A DNA stretch of 6,766 bases from Verrucomicrobiota bacterium (GCA_026398285.1 JAPLTI010000101.1:1-6766); one strand, 5' to 3'. Shown: positions 1 to 6,555, counted from the first letter of the stretch. Notes: generated by a model not told the origin, from the sequence alone. Made by a program: numbers and translations.

Positions 1-390
1 GTTGGCTATGCCTTTTCCTCCTGTGAGCGTATCGACGATATCATCCGAAAACTGGTGGGCCGCCGTGCGCGTATTGGCCGAGTAGGATTTTTGGAGAACG
101 ACGCTGCCCCGGTTGTCTGTCACGGTGCCCTGCAGCGAACCGCCGGAGGCTGTGGCGCTCACAATGAAGTTCGCACGCTCGGGGATTCCGATGGAGAAAA
201 GGCCCGAGAGGTCGAGGTCGTTGGACACGACTTTGCCGGCTATCGCGGCATCTGGACCGGCGAAGGGTTTGATGGAGATATTCAGGGTGTCGCTCTTCTT
301 GACCGTGATAGTGGCTTCCTCCTGTGCGTGGAGGAATGCAGTGCAGAGGACGAGGGCGAGAGCTGTGTAGAGTGTGCGGATGTATTTCAT
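1..390 (-). CDS. TolB-like periplasmic protein, N-terminal part (cut by window edge)
   Basis: This is the first 130 codons of a gene read leftward from an ATG at 390-388; it is still open at base 1, so the C-terminal part is missing. Residues 1-22 form a signal peptide: basic start MKYIR, hydrophobic stretch, and an AFLHA end that suggests signal peptidase I cleavage before QEE. Residues 36-130 resemble the TolB N-terminal domain, with IKPFAGPDAA near 40-49, a VVSNDLDLSGLF stretch at 54-65 (compare IVAADLRNSGKF in E. coli TolB), and a GSLQGTV...VLQKSY...DDIVDTLTGGKG segment at 84-127 like TolB's VLAQNSY...EKLTGIKG. In known systems TolB is periplasmic and works with Pal and TolA in outer-membrane integrity; its beta-propeller would lie beyond the edge. 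It sits 42 bp downstream of the prephenate dehydratase gene on the same strand, so co-transcription is possible. No Shine-Dalgarno is visible. Family assignment is fairly sure; role as true TolB is inferred. Confidence 0.75.
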   Translation of the reverse strand, partial: MKYIRTLYTALALVLCTAFLHAQEEATITVKKSDTLNISIKPFAGPDAAIAGKVVSNDLDLSGLFSIGIPERANFIVSATASGGSLQGTVTDNRGSVVLQKSYSANTRTAAHQFSDDIVDTLTGGKGIAN

Positions 391-432
391 AAGGATGGCG
401 TTTTTGTGTCAAAGGCGGTGGCTTTTGACAAG

Positions 433-1257
433 TCAGGATCGGAAGCGGCGGCCGAGTGGGAATGTGCCGAGAATTGATATGGATTGGGCTTGGCGATTGG
501 CCAGTTCCAAGGCGCGCGCCACAGCGGGATCTTCCTCGGCTCCTTCGAGTTCGATGTAGAAAACATAGGTCTGCGGTTGCCCGGGCACCGGGCGGGAGAC
601 GATGCGTGTGAGAGTGACTTTTTGCCTCGCGAATGGCCCAAGAAATTTGTGCAAGCTGCCGCATTGGTTTTGCAGGGTTGCGGCGAGTGCTGTGCGGTTC
701 GGGGTGGGGGTATCTAAGGGCTTGCGGGCGATGATGAAAAAATTCGTCACATTCACTTCCTGTCCGTCCGACGGCGTGGCGAGGATGTCGAGTTTGTAGA
801 TTTCGGCTGCTCCTGGGGAGGCGAGGGCGGCAGCTTTGGGATCTGCTGCGGCCCGCTCGGATGCCGTGGCGGTGCTGGCAACAGGAACGAGTGTGGCATC
901 GGGATGGTGGATTTTGAGCCACTCGGCATGGTGTTTAATCTGGGTGAAATGCGAGTAGACCGTCTGGACAGCCGTTCCCTTGTGACCGAGCAGCGCGATG
1001 CGGATGTCGAGGGAGATTTCCTCTAAAATGAAAATCGATCCCGAATGGCGGATCAGTAGATCGATGGTGTCGTAAACCGTGCCGCCGGATGAGTTCTCGA
1101 CAGGCACGAGCCCGAGAGGCGTTGATCCACTCAGAACGCTCTCGAAAACCCCGTCAATCGCCCCGCAGGCGTTGAGGTCGGCTTTTTTTCCGAATCGTTG
1201 GCGGGCGAGGATTCCCGAGAAGGTTCCCTCAGGTCCGAGATAGGCGACTTGGCTCAT
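433..1257 (-). CDS. pheA: Prephenate dehydratase (monofunctional, with C-terminal ACT domain)
   Basis: Prephenate dehydratase converts prephenate to phenylpyruvate in phenylalanine synthesis, in the cytoplasm. The 274-residue protein starts MSQVAYLGPEGTFS, the hallmark N terminus of the family, so the ATG at 1257-1255 is preferred over an in-frame TTG at 1302 that would add 15 unlike residues. The order is the catalytic domain (about 3-177, with VPVENSSGGTV at 51-61, TVYSH at 99-103 and VPVASTATAS at 124-133) followed by an ACT domain (about 187-265, with GSLHKFL at 200-206, VSRP at 220-223 and YVFYIELEG at 231-239). There is no chorismate mutase domain, unlike E. coli PheA. Oddities: the usual Thr-Arg-Phe catalytic motif reads Thr171-Asn172-Phe173; the glutamine expected seven residues after the SH serine is His109; and the ACT motif ESRP is VSRP. 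The fold assignment is secure, but normal catalysis and Phe feedback are less so. The region upstream has no Shine-Dalgarno. Confidence 0.88.
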   Translation of the reverse strand: MSQVAYLGPEGTFSGILARQRFGKKADLNACGAIDGVFESVLSGSTPLGLVPVENSSGGTVYDTIDLLIRHSGSIFILEEISLDIRIALLGHKGTAVQTVYSHFTQIKHHAEWLKIHHPDATLVPVASTATASERAAADPKAAALASPGAAEIYKLDILATPSDGQEVNVTNFFIIARKPLDTPTPNRTALAATLQNQCGSLHKFLGPFARQKVTLTRIVSRPVPGQPQTYVFYIELEGAEEDPAVARALELANRQAQSISILGTFPLGRRFRS

Positions 1258-1336
1258 GTGTGCGGGATTAAACCACAAACAGCCTTCGCGGCGCAAACCC
1301 AAGAGGGGCTATTCGAGATAAAAAAGGCTTCCGAAC
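1258..1336. promoter_or_regulatory. Divergent intergenic region between pheA and the GH1 gene
   Basis: These 79 bases separate two divergently read starts and must hold promoters for both directions unless transcription enters from elsewhere. For the leftward pheA a possible sigma-70-like pair is visible on the minus strand: TTGCGC (plus-strand 1296-1291) and TTTAAT (1272-1267) with an 18-bp spacer. That would place the transcript start within a few bases of the ATG, giving a nearly leaderless mRNA. For the rightward gene no convincing -35/-10 pair was found. An AAGG at 1324-1327, 9 nt before the ATG, is the only plausible ribosome-binding motif. The promoter call rests on sequence similarity alone. 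Confidence 0.3.
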
Positions 1337-2764
1337 ATGGTCGCGCCTGCTTTACCTCGTTCCATGAACTCGATCCTCTTGCGCCAAGCCGCGCGCGTTC
1401 CTGCGATTCTGGCGCTGGGTTTTCTAGCATCCTGCAGCAGCTTCAACCCGCTCGGCCCGGATTCCAAAGGACCTGTGCCGAGGCCGCCGCGCCCGATTGC
1501 ACATACAGACACGAAGTTTGCCTGGGGCATTTCCACAGCCAGTTACCAATACGAAGACCCGGCGGCCAAACCCGGCGACGCAGATTATTTTTCGACAGAT
1601 TGGGACATCATGGTTTCGAAGGGTGGCGCGCCTCAAAAAGGTAATGCTCTTTACTCCTGGACCCATTTTGAAAAAGACCTCGCCGCTCTGAAAAAGACAG
1701 GTGTCACCCATTACCGGTTCAGCCTCGAGTGGGCGCGCGTCGAACCGCGCATGGGCGAGTTCAATGAGGAGGCGCGGGACCGCAATGTCGAGATGGCCCG
1801 TCGTCTGAAAGCCGTCGGCATCGAGCCGGTCGTCTGCCTCTGGCACTTCACATTCCCGGATTGGCTCTACGATCAAAAAAATCCCAAGGCCTCGAACTGG
1901 CTTCACCCGAAAGCCCGCGAGCGCTGGCTCGTGTATCTCGACAAGGTTCTCCCGCGCCTCGCGCCTTTCACGAACTACTTCGCCCCGCAGAATGAACCGA
2001 ACGGTCAGATCACGACAGCTTACATTGCTGGCCAGTGGCCGCCGGCGATGACGCTTGCCCTTGGCACCTATTGGAAGGCGATTGATGCCAGCACCGGAAT
2101 GTTCCGCGACGCCGCCGCGCGGATCAAAAAGGTGAAACCCACCGCCAAGGTCGTCTCTGTAGAGGCCCTGCCATGGTGGAAGCGCTCATTCCTCGATCCG
2201 GGCGGACTTTTTTACAACACCATGATCCATGGAAATATCGACCACCTCGATCGCGTGTGGGATGTCTGCGACATCATCGGCATCAATTACTATTACTCCC
2301 AAGTCGCCAGCCCGACCTCGTTCATCGCCGAAGCGTGGAGGAGGGGGCATAACTACACCATGATGGGATGGCGCATCAACCCGAACGGTCTCTACAACGA
2401 GATCCGGCGCGTGGGCGACCGCTACGGCAAGCCCATGATGATTACCGAAAACGGCATTGCCACACCGAACGACTCGAAGCGCATCTGGTATATGAAAAAC
2501 CACCTCGCCGCCATTGGGCGAGCCATCCGCGATGGCTACGATGTGCGCGGATATTTTAGTTGGTCCCTCGCCGACAACTACGAGTGGCACTACGGCTACA
2601 AAGCCAAGTTCGGCCTCGCCACGATGGATTCTCAAACCTACGACCGCATCTTGAAACCATCCGCCTATTACTTCCGCGAAACCATCCGCTCCACAAAAAC
2701 AACCGGCGATGTGAGCAAGCTCCAGCCCTCGGACAGCTTTCAAAAACTGCCCCGCAAGCCATGA
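1337..2764 (+). CDS. Glycoside hydrolase family 1 (beta-glucosidase-like) lipoprotein
   Basis: This 475-residue protein is a family 1 retaining glycosidase, expected to cleave non-reducing beta-linked glucose, galactose or similar units. The catalytic residues are present: the acid/base Glu220 in APQNEPNG and the nucleophile Glu371 in MMITENG. Other sugar-binding family landmarks are Gln71 in STASYQYED, His170 in LWHFTFPDWL, INYYY at 316-320, and SWSLADNYEW at 408-417. Glu416 there marks an enzyme for unphosphorylated sugars rather than a 6-phospho-beta-glycosidase. Residues 1-33 form a lipoprotein signal with lipobox LASC (Cys33), followed by Ser-Ser rather than Asp and a Pro-rich linker (45-53), so it is probably anchored in the outer membrane. 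The ATG at 1337 has an AAGG 9 nt upstream. The internal ATG at 1364 also leaves a good signal peptide but has no ribosome site. The stop overlaps the start of coaD by 4 bp. Substrate cannot be read from sequence. Confidence 0.9.
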   Translation: MVAPALPRSMNSILLRQAARVPAILALGFLASCSSFNPLGPDSKGPVPRPPRPIAHTDTKFAWGISTASYQYEDPAAKPGDADYFSTDWDIMVSKGGAPQKGNALYSWTHFEKDLAALKKTGVTHYRFSLEWARVEPRMGEFNEEARDRNVEMARRLKAVGIEPVVCLWHFTFPDWLYDQKNPKASNWLHPKARERWLVYLDKVLPRLAPFTNYFAPQNEPNGQITTAYIAGQWPPAMTLALGTYWKAIDASTGMFRDAAARIKKVKPTAKVVSVEALPWWKRSFLDPGGLFYNTMIHGNIDHLDRVWDVCDIIGINYYYSQVASPTSFIAEAWRRGHNYTMMGWRINPNGLYNEIRRVGDRYGKPMMITENGIATPNDSKRIWYMKNHLAAIGRAIRDGYDVRGYFSWSLADNYEWHYGYKAKFGLATMDSQTYDRILKPSAYYFRETIRSTKTTGDVSKLQPSDSFQKLPRKP

Positions 2765-3261
2765 ATAAAAGCCGTGCCATTTATCCCGGGAGCTTCGATC
2801 CCGTTCACTTCGGCCACATCGATGTGATCAGGCGCTCCACGCATTTGTTCTCGGATCTCATCATCGCCGTGGCGGCCAGTCAGTCGAAGGGGCCACTTTT
2901 CAGCGTCGAGGAGCGCATCGCCATGCTGCGTGAAACTCTCGGTGATGACCCGGCGATCACCATTTTGCCACTCGAGGGCTTGCTTGTTGATTTTGCGCGC
3001 GAGCATCGAGTTTTTACCGTTATTCGCGGCCTGCGCGCCGTTTCGGATTTCGAATTTGAATTCCAAATGGCCCTCATGAATCGCAAGCTGGAGCCGCGAT
3101 TGGAAACGGTCTATCTCACGCCCAAGGAGGACTACACCTACCTCAGTTCCCGCATCATGAAAGAAGTCGCCCGGTTTGGTGGCGATGTGAGTCAACTCGC
3201 TCCACCATGCGTGGCCGAAAGGCTCGCCCGGATGCGTGTTCGTTGTCAGGACTCAGAGTAG
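2761..3261 (+). CDS. coaD: Phosphopantetheine adenylyltransferase (PPAT)
   Basis: CoaD catalyses the penultimate step of coenzyme A synthesis, transferring AMP from ATP to 4'-phosphopantetheine to give dephospho-CoA, in the cytoplasm. The 166-residue length matches the family (about 160). The nucleotidyltransferase signature is clear: YPGSFDPVHFGH at 8-19, with the HxGH motif at His16-His19. The strongly conserved block IRGLRAVSDFEFEFQMALMNRKL lies at 88-110. The C-terminal SSRIMKEVARFGGDVSQLAPP at 129-149 matches the ISSSLVKEVA...GDV signature of the enzyme. The ATG overlaps the stop of the upstream glycosidase gene (ATGA), so it may depend on translational coupling, and no Shine-Dalgarno is visible. 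The reading frame is open far upstream, but the N terminus MNKSRAIYPGSFDP fits the family exactly, which fixes the start. Pairing of this housekeeping gene with a secreted glycosidase is functionally unexplained. Confidence 0.96.
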   Translation: MNKSRAIYPGSFDPVHFGHIDVIRRSTHLFSDLIIAVAASQSKGPLFSVEERIAMLRETLGDDPAITILPLEGLLVDFAREHRVFTVIRGLRAVSDFEFEFQMALMNRKLEPRLETVYLTPKEDYTYLSSRIMKEVARFGGDVSQLAPPCVAERLARMRVRCQDSE

Positions 3262-3297
3262 TCCGTCTTTCTGCCAAGTAGCAGTTCATGCCTTGGC

Positions 3298-3303
3298 TAT
3301 AAT
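3298..3303 (+). promoter_or_regulatory. Possible -10 box (TATAAT) upstream of the dehydrogenase-kinase operon
   Basis: An exact TATAAT lies 78 bases before the start codon of the first dehydrogenase gene, inside the only sizeable gap (120 bp) before the operon. At the usual 16-18 bp distance upstream no good TTGACA-like -35 box is seen, so an activator or an atypical sigma factor would be needed if this is a promoter. One exact hexamer in a short gap can occur by chance. Confidence 0.35.
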
Positions 3304-3327
3304 CAGTGCTATGGGATTCTCTTTTAA

Positions 3328-3364
3328 AATGGGCTTCGTAGAGGCTTGAATTTTCAGCCCCATT
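3328..3364 (+). other. Inverted repeat in the leader of the dehydrogenase-kinase operon
   Basis: AATGGGCT (3328-3335) is matched by AGCCCCATT (3356-3364), complementary apart from one extra C, around a loop of 20 bases. A smaller competing hairpin, GGCT (3343-3346) with AGCC (3356-3359), shares the right arm. The repeat lies between the possible -10 box and the ATG at 3382, so it could be an operator or an RNA hairpin in the 5' leader. No long T-run follows, which argues against a strong terminator for coaD. It could be chance. Confidence 0.25.
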
Positions 3365-3381
3365 AAACTTTTCTAACACTC

Positions 3382-4341
3382 ATGCGAATCCTCCTCACCA
3401 CCACTTCTCTTCAAGACACCCCCGGCACGCATCACGATCTGCTGGCAAGCACAGGATTTGAAATCATCCGCGAGCGCGGGCCGCTTACCGAGGCTCGCAT
3501 GCTCGAGTTGGCGGGGGATTTCGATGCCTTCCTCTGCGGCGACGATGCCATCACTCGCAAGGTTCTCGAGAAGTCGCTGCCTCGCCTCAAAGTCATCGCA
3601 AAATACGGCATCGGCCTTGATAAAATCGATGTCGCAGCGGCCACCGATCTCCGAATCCCCGTCACTTTTTGTCCCGGCGTGAACCACACCACCGTGGCCG
3701 AGCATTCCTTCGCGCTGCTTCTCGCTCTCTGCCGTAATCTTGTGGAGGAGGCGAATTTCGTTCGCTCCGGCAACTGGAAGCGCATTACGGGCCATGAACT
3801 CTATGGAAAAACCATGGGCATCGTCGGACTCGGCCGCATCGGTTGCGAGGTGGCCATCCGGGCCAAGGCGTTCGGTATGCAGGTCCTTGGCTTCGGTAAC
3901 CACTGGGATGCGGAATTCGCGGCCAAACACGGGGTCGAGCGCGTGGCCTCGCTGGATGAACTTTGCTCGCGGTCGGATGTCATCTCGCTCCACACGAAGC
4001 TCACCGACCAAACCCGTCACATGCTCGATGCGCGCCGACTTGGGTTGACCAAGCCCGGACTCCTTCTGGTCAATTGCGCCCGTGGCGAACTGGTCGAAAC
4101 CAACGCGCTGCTGGAGGCTCTACGCTCGGGTTCGATCGGGGGCTATGCGGCGGATGTCATGGACGAGGAACCGCCGCCATCAGACCACCCGCTCCTCACC
4201 GCGCCTCGAACGGTCATCACGCCACACATCGGTTCCCGCACCCATGAGAATGTCGTGCGGCAGGCCACCATGGCTGTTCAGAACATGATCAATGTGCTCG
4301 CTGGTCACCCCGCGCTCGCTCAAGCCAACAAAGTTTCCTGA
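3382..4341 (+). CDS. D-isomer-specific 2-hydroxyacid dehydrogenase (SerA-like, no ACT domain)
   Basis: This 319-residue NAD(P)-dependent oxidoreductase interconverts a 2-hydroxyacid and its 2-oxo acid. The family hallmarks are all present. The substrate-domain segment KYGIGLDKIDVAAA is at 74-87, followed by FCPGVNHTTVAEHSFALLLAL at 96-116 (usual PG.N...VAE). The Rossmann glycine motif GLGRIG is at 149-154. The catalytic triad is Arg234 in NCARGELV, Glu263 in DVMDEEPP and His282 in TPHIGS. It resembles 3-phosphoglycerate dehydrogenase but ends without the C-terminal ACT or regulatory domain of long SerA proteins, so it could equally be a hydroxypyruvate, glyoxylate or sugar-acid reductase. It is first in a three-gene operon: its TGA shares a base with the ATG of the Ldh2-type dehydrogenase. 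That context favours a catabolic role over serine synthesis. No Shine-Dalgarno is seen before the ATG; the N terminus MRILLTTTSL is a normal beta-strand start. Confidence 0.9.
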   Translation: MRILLTTTSLQDTPGTHHDLLASTGFEIIRERGPLTEARMLELAGDFDAFLCGDDAITRKVLEKSLPRLKVIAKYGIGLDKIDVAAATDLRIPVTFCPGVNHTTVAEHSFALLLALCRNLVEEANFVRSGNWKRITGHELYGKTMGIVGLGRIGCEVAIRAKAFGMQVLGFGNHWDAEFAAKHGVERVASLDELCSRSDVISLHTKLTDQTRHMLDARRLGLTKPGLLLVNCARGELVETNALLEALRSGSIGGYAADVMDEEPPPSDHPLLTAPRTVITPHIGSRTHENVVRQATMAVQNMINVLAGHPALAQANKVS

Positions 4342-5444
4342 TGAACAATCCCAACGAGTATTTTGTCGTTCCAGCCGAGCTCCATGATGACCTGGTGCGC
4401 CGCGCTTACATAAAACGGGGCTACACAAACGAGGAGGCTACCGACGCCTCGCGCTTCTGCCACAGCGCCTCTCGCCATGGGATTCGCACCCACAATGGTC
4501 TGAAGGCTCTCCACCTGGATGACCTCTTCGGCAGCAAGGTTGGAGGATGGATTCCCGGCGCGGAGATCGAAGTCCTGCCATCCCGCTTCGCTGCTGCGGA
4601 GATTTGGGATGGACACAAAAAACTTGGCCAGGCCGTGGCCTACAAAGCCATGGATCGTTGCATGGAGTTGGCCGACAAATACGGCGTCGGCATGGTGAGC
4701 GTGGACAACGCCACCCACTACCTCTGGGGTGGGGGATATGTCATCGACGCCGCCCAGAAAGGCTACATCGCCTACACAAACTGCACCTCTGCGACTTCGG
4801 AAGTCGTTCCCTTTGGAGGAAAGACCCCGACCATGGGCACGAATCCGCACTCTTGGGGCTTCCCCACGCAGTCAGCGGTAGGTTTCCCCATCGTCATCGA
4901 CTGGGCGACATCCACCGTTGCCATGGGCCGCGTCCAGCAATTCGCCCGCGAGGGCAAGGAACTCGCTCCCGGATGGGCCGTGGATGCCGAAGGCAAGCCC
5001 ACCACTGATCCCAAGAAAGCGACGGCACTTTTGCCTTTTGGAGCGCACAAAGGCTACGGACTCGGGCTCGTGGACGAACTCTATGCCGCATTCATCGGCG
5101 GCTCCCTGCCTTCGATTCGCGGAACAACTCGTGGGCCTGCCTCCGAGAAACGCGGATCCACCTTTTTCTTTCAATGCATCCACCCCGAAGCCATGCGGGG
5201 TCATGATTACGCACTCGGGCGCACGCAGGAGGAAAATCTCAAAATCTGCCTCGCCGATATCCTCGGTCAAGGTAACGAAGCCTGCATACTGCCGGGTCAA
5301 ATCGAGGCTCAATCGGCCAAACTCACCGACGCCCACGGTGGACTTCTCTTCACCAAAGCCGAGATCGAAGGCTTCGCCCACATCACAGATGAGCTTGGCG
5401 AACCCGCTTGGAACATTCAGAATTTCCGCTCCATCACCCTCTAA
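4341..5444 (+). CDS. Ldh2/YlbC-family malate/L-lactate-type dehydrogenase
   Basis: The 367-residue product belongs to the Ldh2 family of NAD(P)-dependent oxidoreductases, which has its own fold unrelated to classic lactate dehydrogenases. Members include L-sulfolactate/malate (ComC), ureidoglycolate and 3-dehydro-L-gulonate dehydrogenases. Family marks are SASRHGIRTH at 42-51 (the HG pair His46-Gly47), VDNATHYLWGGGYVIDAAQKGYIAYTN at 121-147 with probable catalytic His126, the nucleotide-binding-region stretch VPFGGKTPTMGTNPHSWGFPT at 156-176, and GAHKGYGLGLVDEL at 234-247. In place of the common NHFG, the sequence around the histidine reads THYLWGG, so substrate contacts may differ from the malate and lactate enzymes. 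Start and upstream stop overlap as TGATG, implying translational coupling with the preceding dehydrogenase; the kinase gene follows after 13 bp. Length is usual for the family. Substrate is not determinable; a sugar acid or hydroxyacid is inferred from the neighbours. Confidence 0.88.
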   Translation: MNNPNEYFVVPAELHDDLVRRAYIKRGYTNEEATDASRFCHSASRHGIRTHNGLKALHLDDLFGSKVGGWIPGAEIEVLPSRFAAAEIWDGHKKLGQAVAYKAMDRCMELADKYGVGMVSVDNATHYLWGGGYVIDAAQKGYIAYTNCTSATSEVVPFGGKTPTMGTNPHSWGFPTQSAVGFPIVIDWATSTVAMGRVQQFAREGKELAPGWAVDAEGKPTTDPKKATALLPFGAHKGYGLGLVDELYAAFIGGSLPSIRGTTRGPASEKRGSTFFFQCIHPEAMRGHDYALGRTQEENLKICLADILGQGNEACILPGQIEAQSAKLTDAHGGLLFTKAEIEGFAHITDELGEPAWNIQNFRSITL

Positions 5445-5457
5445 TCCCTAACCCACT

Positions 5458-6555
5458 ATGTCACTCACACTCCGCGATCCATCCACCTGCCTCTACGATC
5501 AAATCTCCCTCGGCGAAGTCATGCTGCGCCTCGACCCCGGCGAAGGCCGCATCCGCACAGCACGTCAGTTCACCGCATGGGAAGGTGGCGGCGAATACAA
5601 CACATCGCGTGGTCTGCGCAAATGTTTCGGCCTCCGCACGGCCGTCTGCACGGCGCTTGTGGACAATGAAATCGGCCACCTCATCGAAGATTTCATCATG
5701 CAGGGTGGGGTGGACACCGAGTTCATCAAATGGCGCGAGGACGACGGCATCGGCCGCTCTGTTAGAAATGGCCTGAACTTCACCGAGCGTGGATTCGGCA
5801 TCCGTGGAGCCGTCGGTAATCCCGACCGTGGCAATAGCGCCGCCTCGCAACTCAAACCCGGAGACTATGATTGGGATCACATCTTCGGCCAACTCGGTGC
5901 CCGTTGGTTTCACACAGGCGGCATCTTTGCTGCTTTGTCCGAATCCGCCGCACAGATCACCATCGAAGCGGTCACCGCTGCCAAGAAGCACGGCACGATT
6001 GTGAGCTACGACCTCAATTACCGTCCCTCGCTCTGGAAATCCATCGGCGGCCAAGCCAAGGCTCGCGAGGTGAATCGCGAGATCGCCAAGTATGTCGATG
6101 TCATGATTGGCAACGAAGAGGACTTCACAGCATCCCTCGGCTTCGAGGTGGAGGGAGTGGATCATAATCTCAGCACGATTGAGACCGAGGCCTTCAAGCG
6201 CATGATCGAAACCGCCGTGAAGGAATATCCGAACTTCAAAGTCGCCTCCACCACGCTGCGCCGCGTCATCACCGCCTCGCGAAACGACTGGAGCGCCATT
6301 TGCTGGCACGATGGAGCCTTCTACGAGAGCCGGAAGTATCCTGAACTCGACATCCTCGACCGCGTCGGCGGCGGTGACAGCTTCGCCAGCGGCCTCTCCT
6401 TCGGATTCCTTTCTCAAAACGACCCGCAAGCCGCCGTCGATTACGGGGCCGCCCATGGTGCCTTGGCCTCCACAACGCCCGGCGATACCTCCATGGCCAC
6501 ACGCAAGGAAGTCGAAAAACTCATGAAGGGCGGCGGAGCCCGCGTGGTGCGCTAA
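5458..6555 (+). CDS. kdgK: PfkB-family sugar kinase, probably 2-keto-3-deoxygluconate kinase-like
   Basis: The 365-residue protein is a ribokinase/PfkB kinase that uses ATP to phosphorylate a sugar or sugar acid. The N-terminal PfkB signature is at 43-73 (GGGEYNTSRGLRKCFGLRTAV... ending EIG), and the C-terminal one is DRVGGGDSFASG at 301-312, with Asp307 the expected catalytic base. Three features point to 2-keto-3-deoxygluconate kinase: the GEVMLRL opening (19-25), DLNYRPSLW at 185-193, and the GGGD (rather than GAGD) anion-hole motif followed by a PGDTS segment at 341-345. KdgK makes 2-keto-3-deoxy-6-phosphogluconate for cleavage to pyruvate and glyceraldehyde 3-phosphate. It is somewhat longer than typical KdgK (about 310-340), with extra residues around 225-245. 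It follows the Ldh2 gene by 13 bp with no Shine-Dalgarno and is the last visible operon member. 5-keto-2-deoxygluconate or another aldonate could be the real substrate. No aldolase gene is in view. Confidence 0.8.
   Translation: MSLTLRDPSTCLYDQISLGEVMLRLDPGEGRIRTARQFTAWEGGGEYNTSRGLRKCFGLRTAVCTALVDNEIGHLIEDFIMQGGVDTEFIKWREDDGIGRSVRNGLNFTERGFGIRGAVGNPDRGNSAASQLKPGDYDWDHIFGQLGARWFHTGGIFAALSESAAQITIEAVTAAKKHGTIVSYDLNYRPSLWKSIGGQAKAREVNREIAKYVDVMIGNEEDFTASLGFEVEGVDHNLSTIETEAFKRMIETAVKEYPNFKVASTTLRRVITASRNDWSAICWHDGAFYESRKYPELDILDRVGGGDSFASGLSFGFLSQNDPQAAVDYGAAHGALASTTPGDTSMATRKEVEKLMKGGGARVVR

Noticed and set aside
424..429. Plus-strand TTGACA-like -35 box between pheA and the tolB-like gene.
   Set aside because: It points rightward into the 3' end of a minus-strand gene, with no plausible -10 box or plus-strand gene downstream.
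41..922. A 293-codon minus-strand frame overlapping both the tolB-like gene and pheA.
   Set aside because: The translation is rich in Arg, Pro, His and Ser with no family resemblance. The true genes in this strand, in other frames, carry clear TolB and prephenate dehydratase motifs.
1258..1302. A TTG start extending pheA by 15 residues.
   Set aside because: The added residues do not fit the family, whose N terminus begins right before the YLGPEGTFS motif. The ATG at 1257 gives the expected start.
2186..2743. A 185-codon minus-strand frame inside the GH1 gene.
   Set aside because: It is antisense to the catalytic domain of a clear GH1 enzyme and shows no domain or ribosome site, so it is a codon-bias shadow.
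3343..3378. Intrinsic terminator after coaD.
   Set aside because: The GGCT/AGCC hairpin is short and interrupted and is followed only by ACTTTTC, not a clear T-tract.
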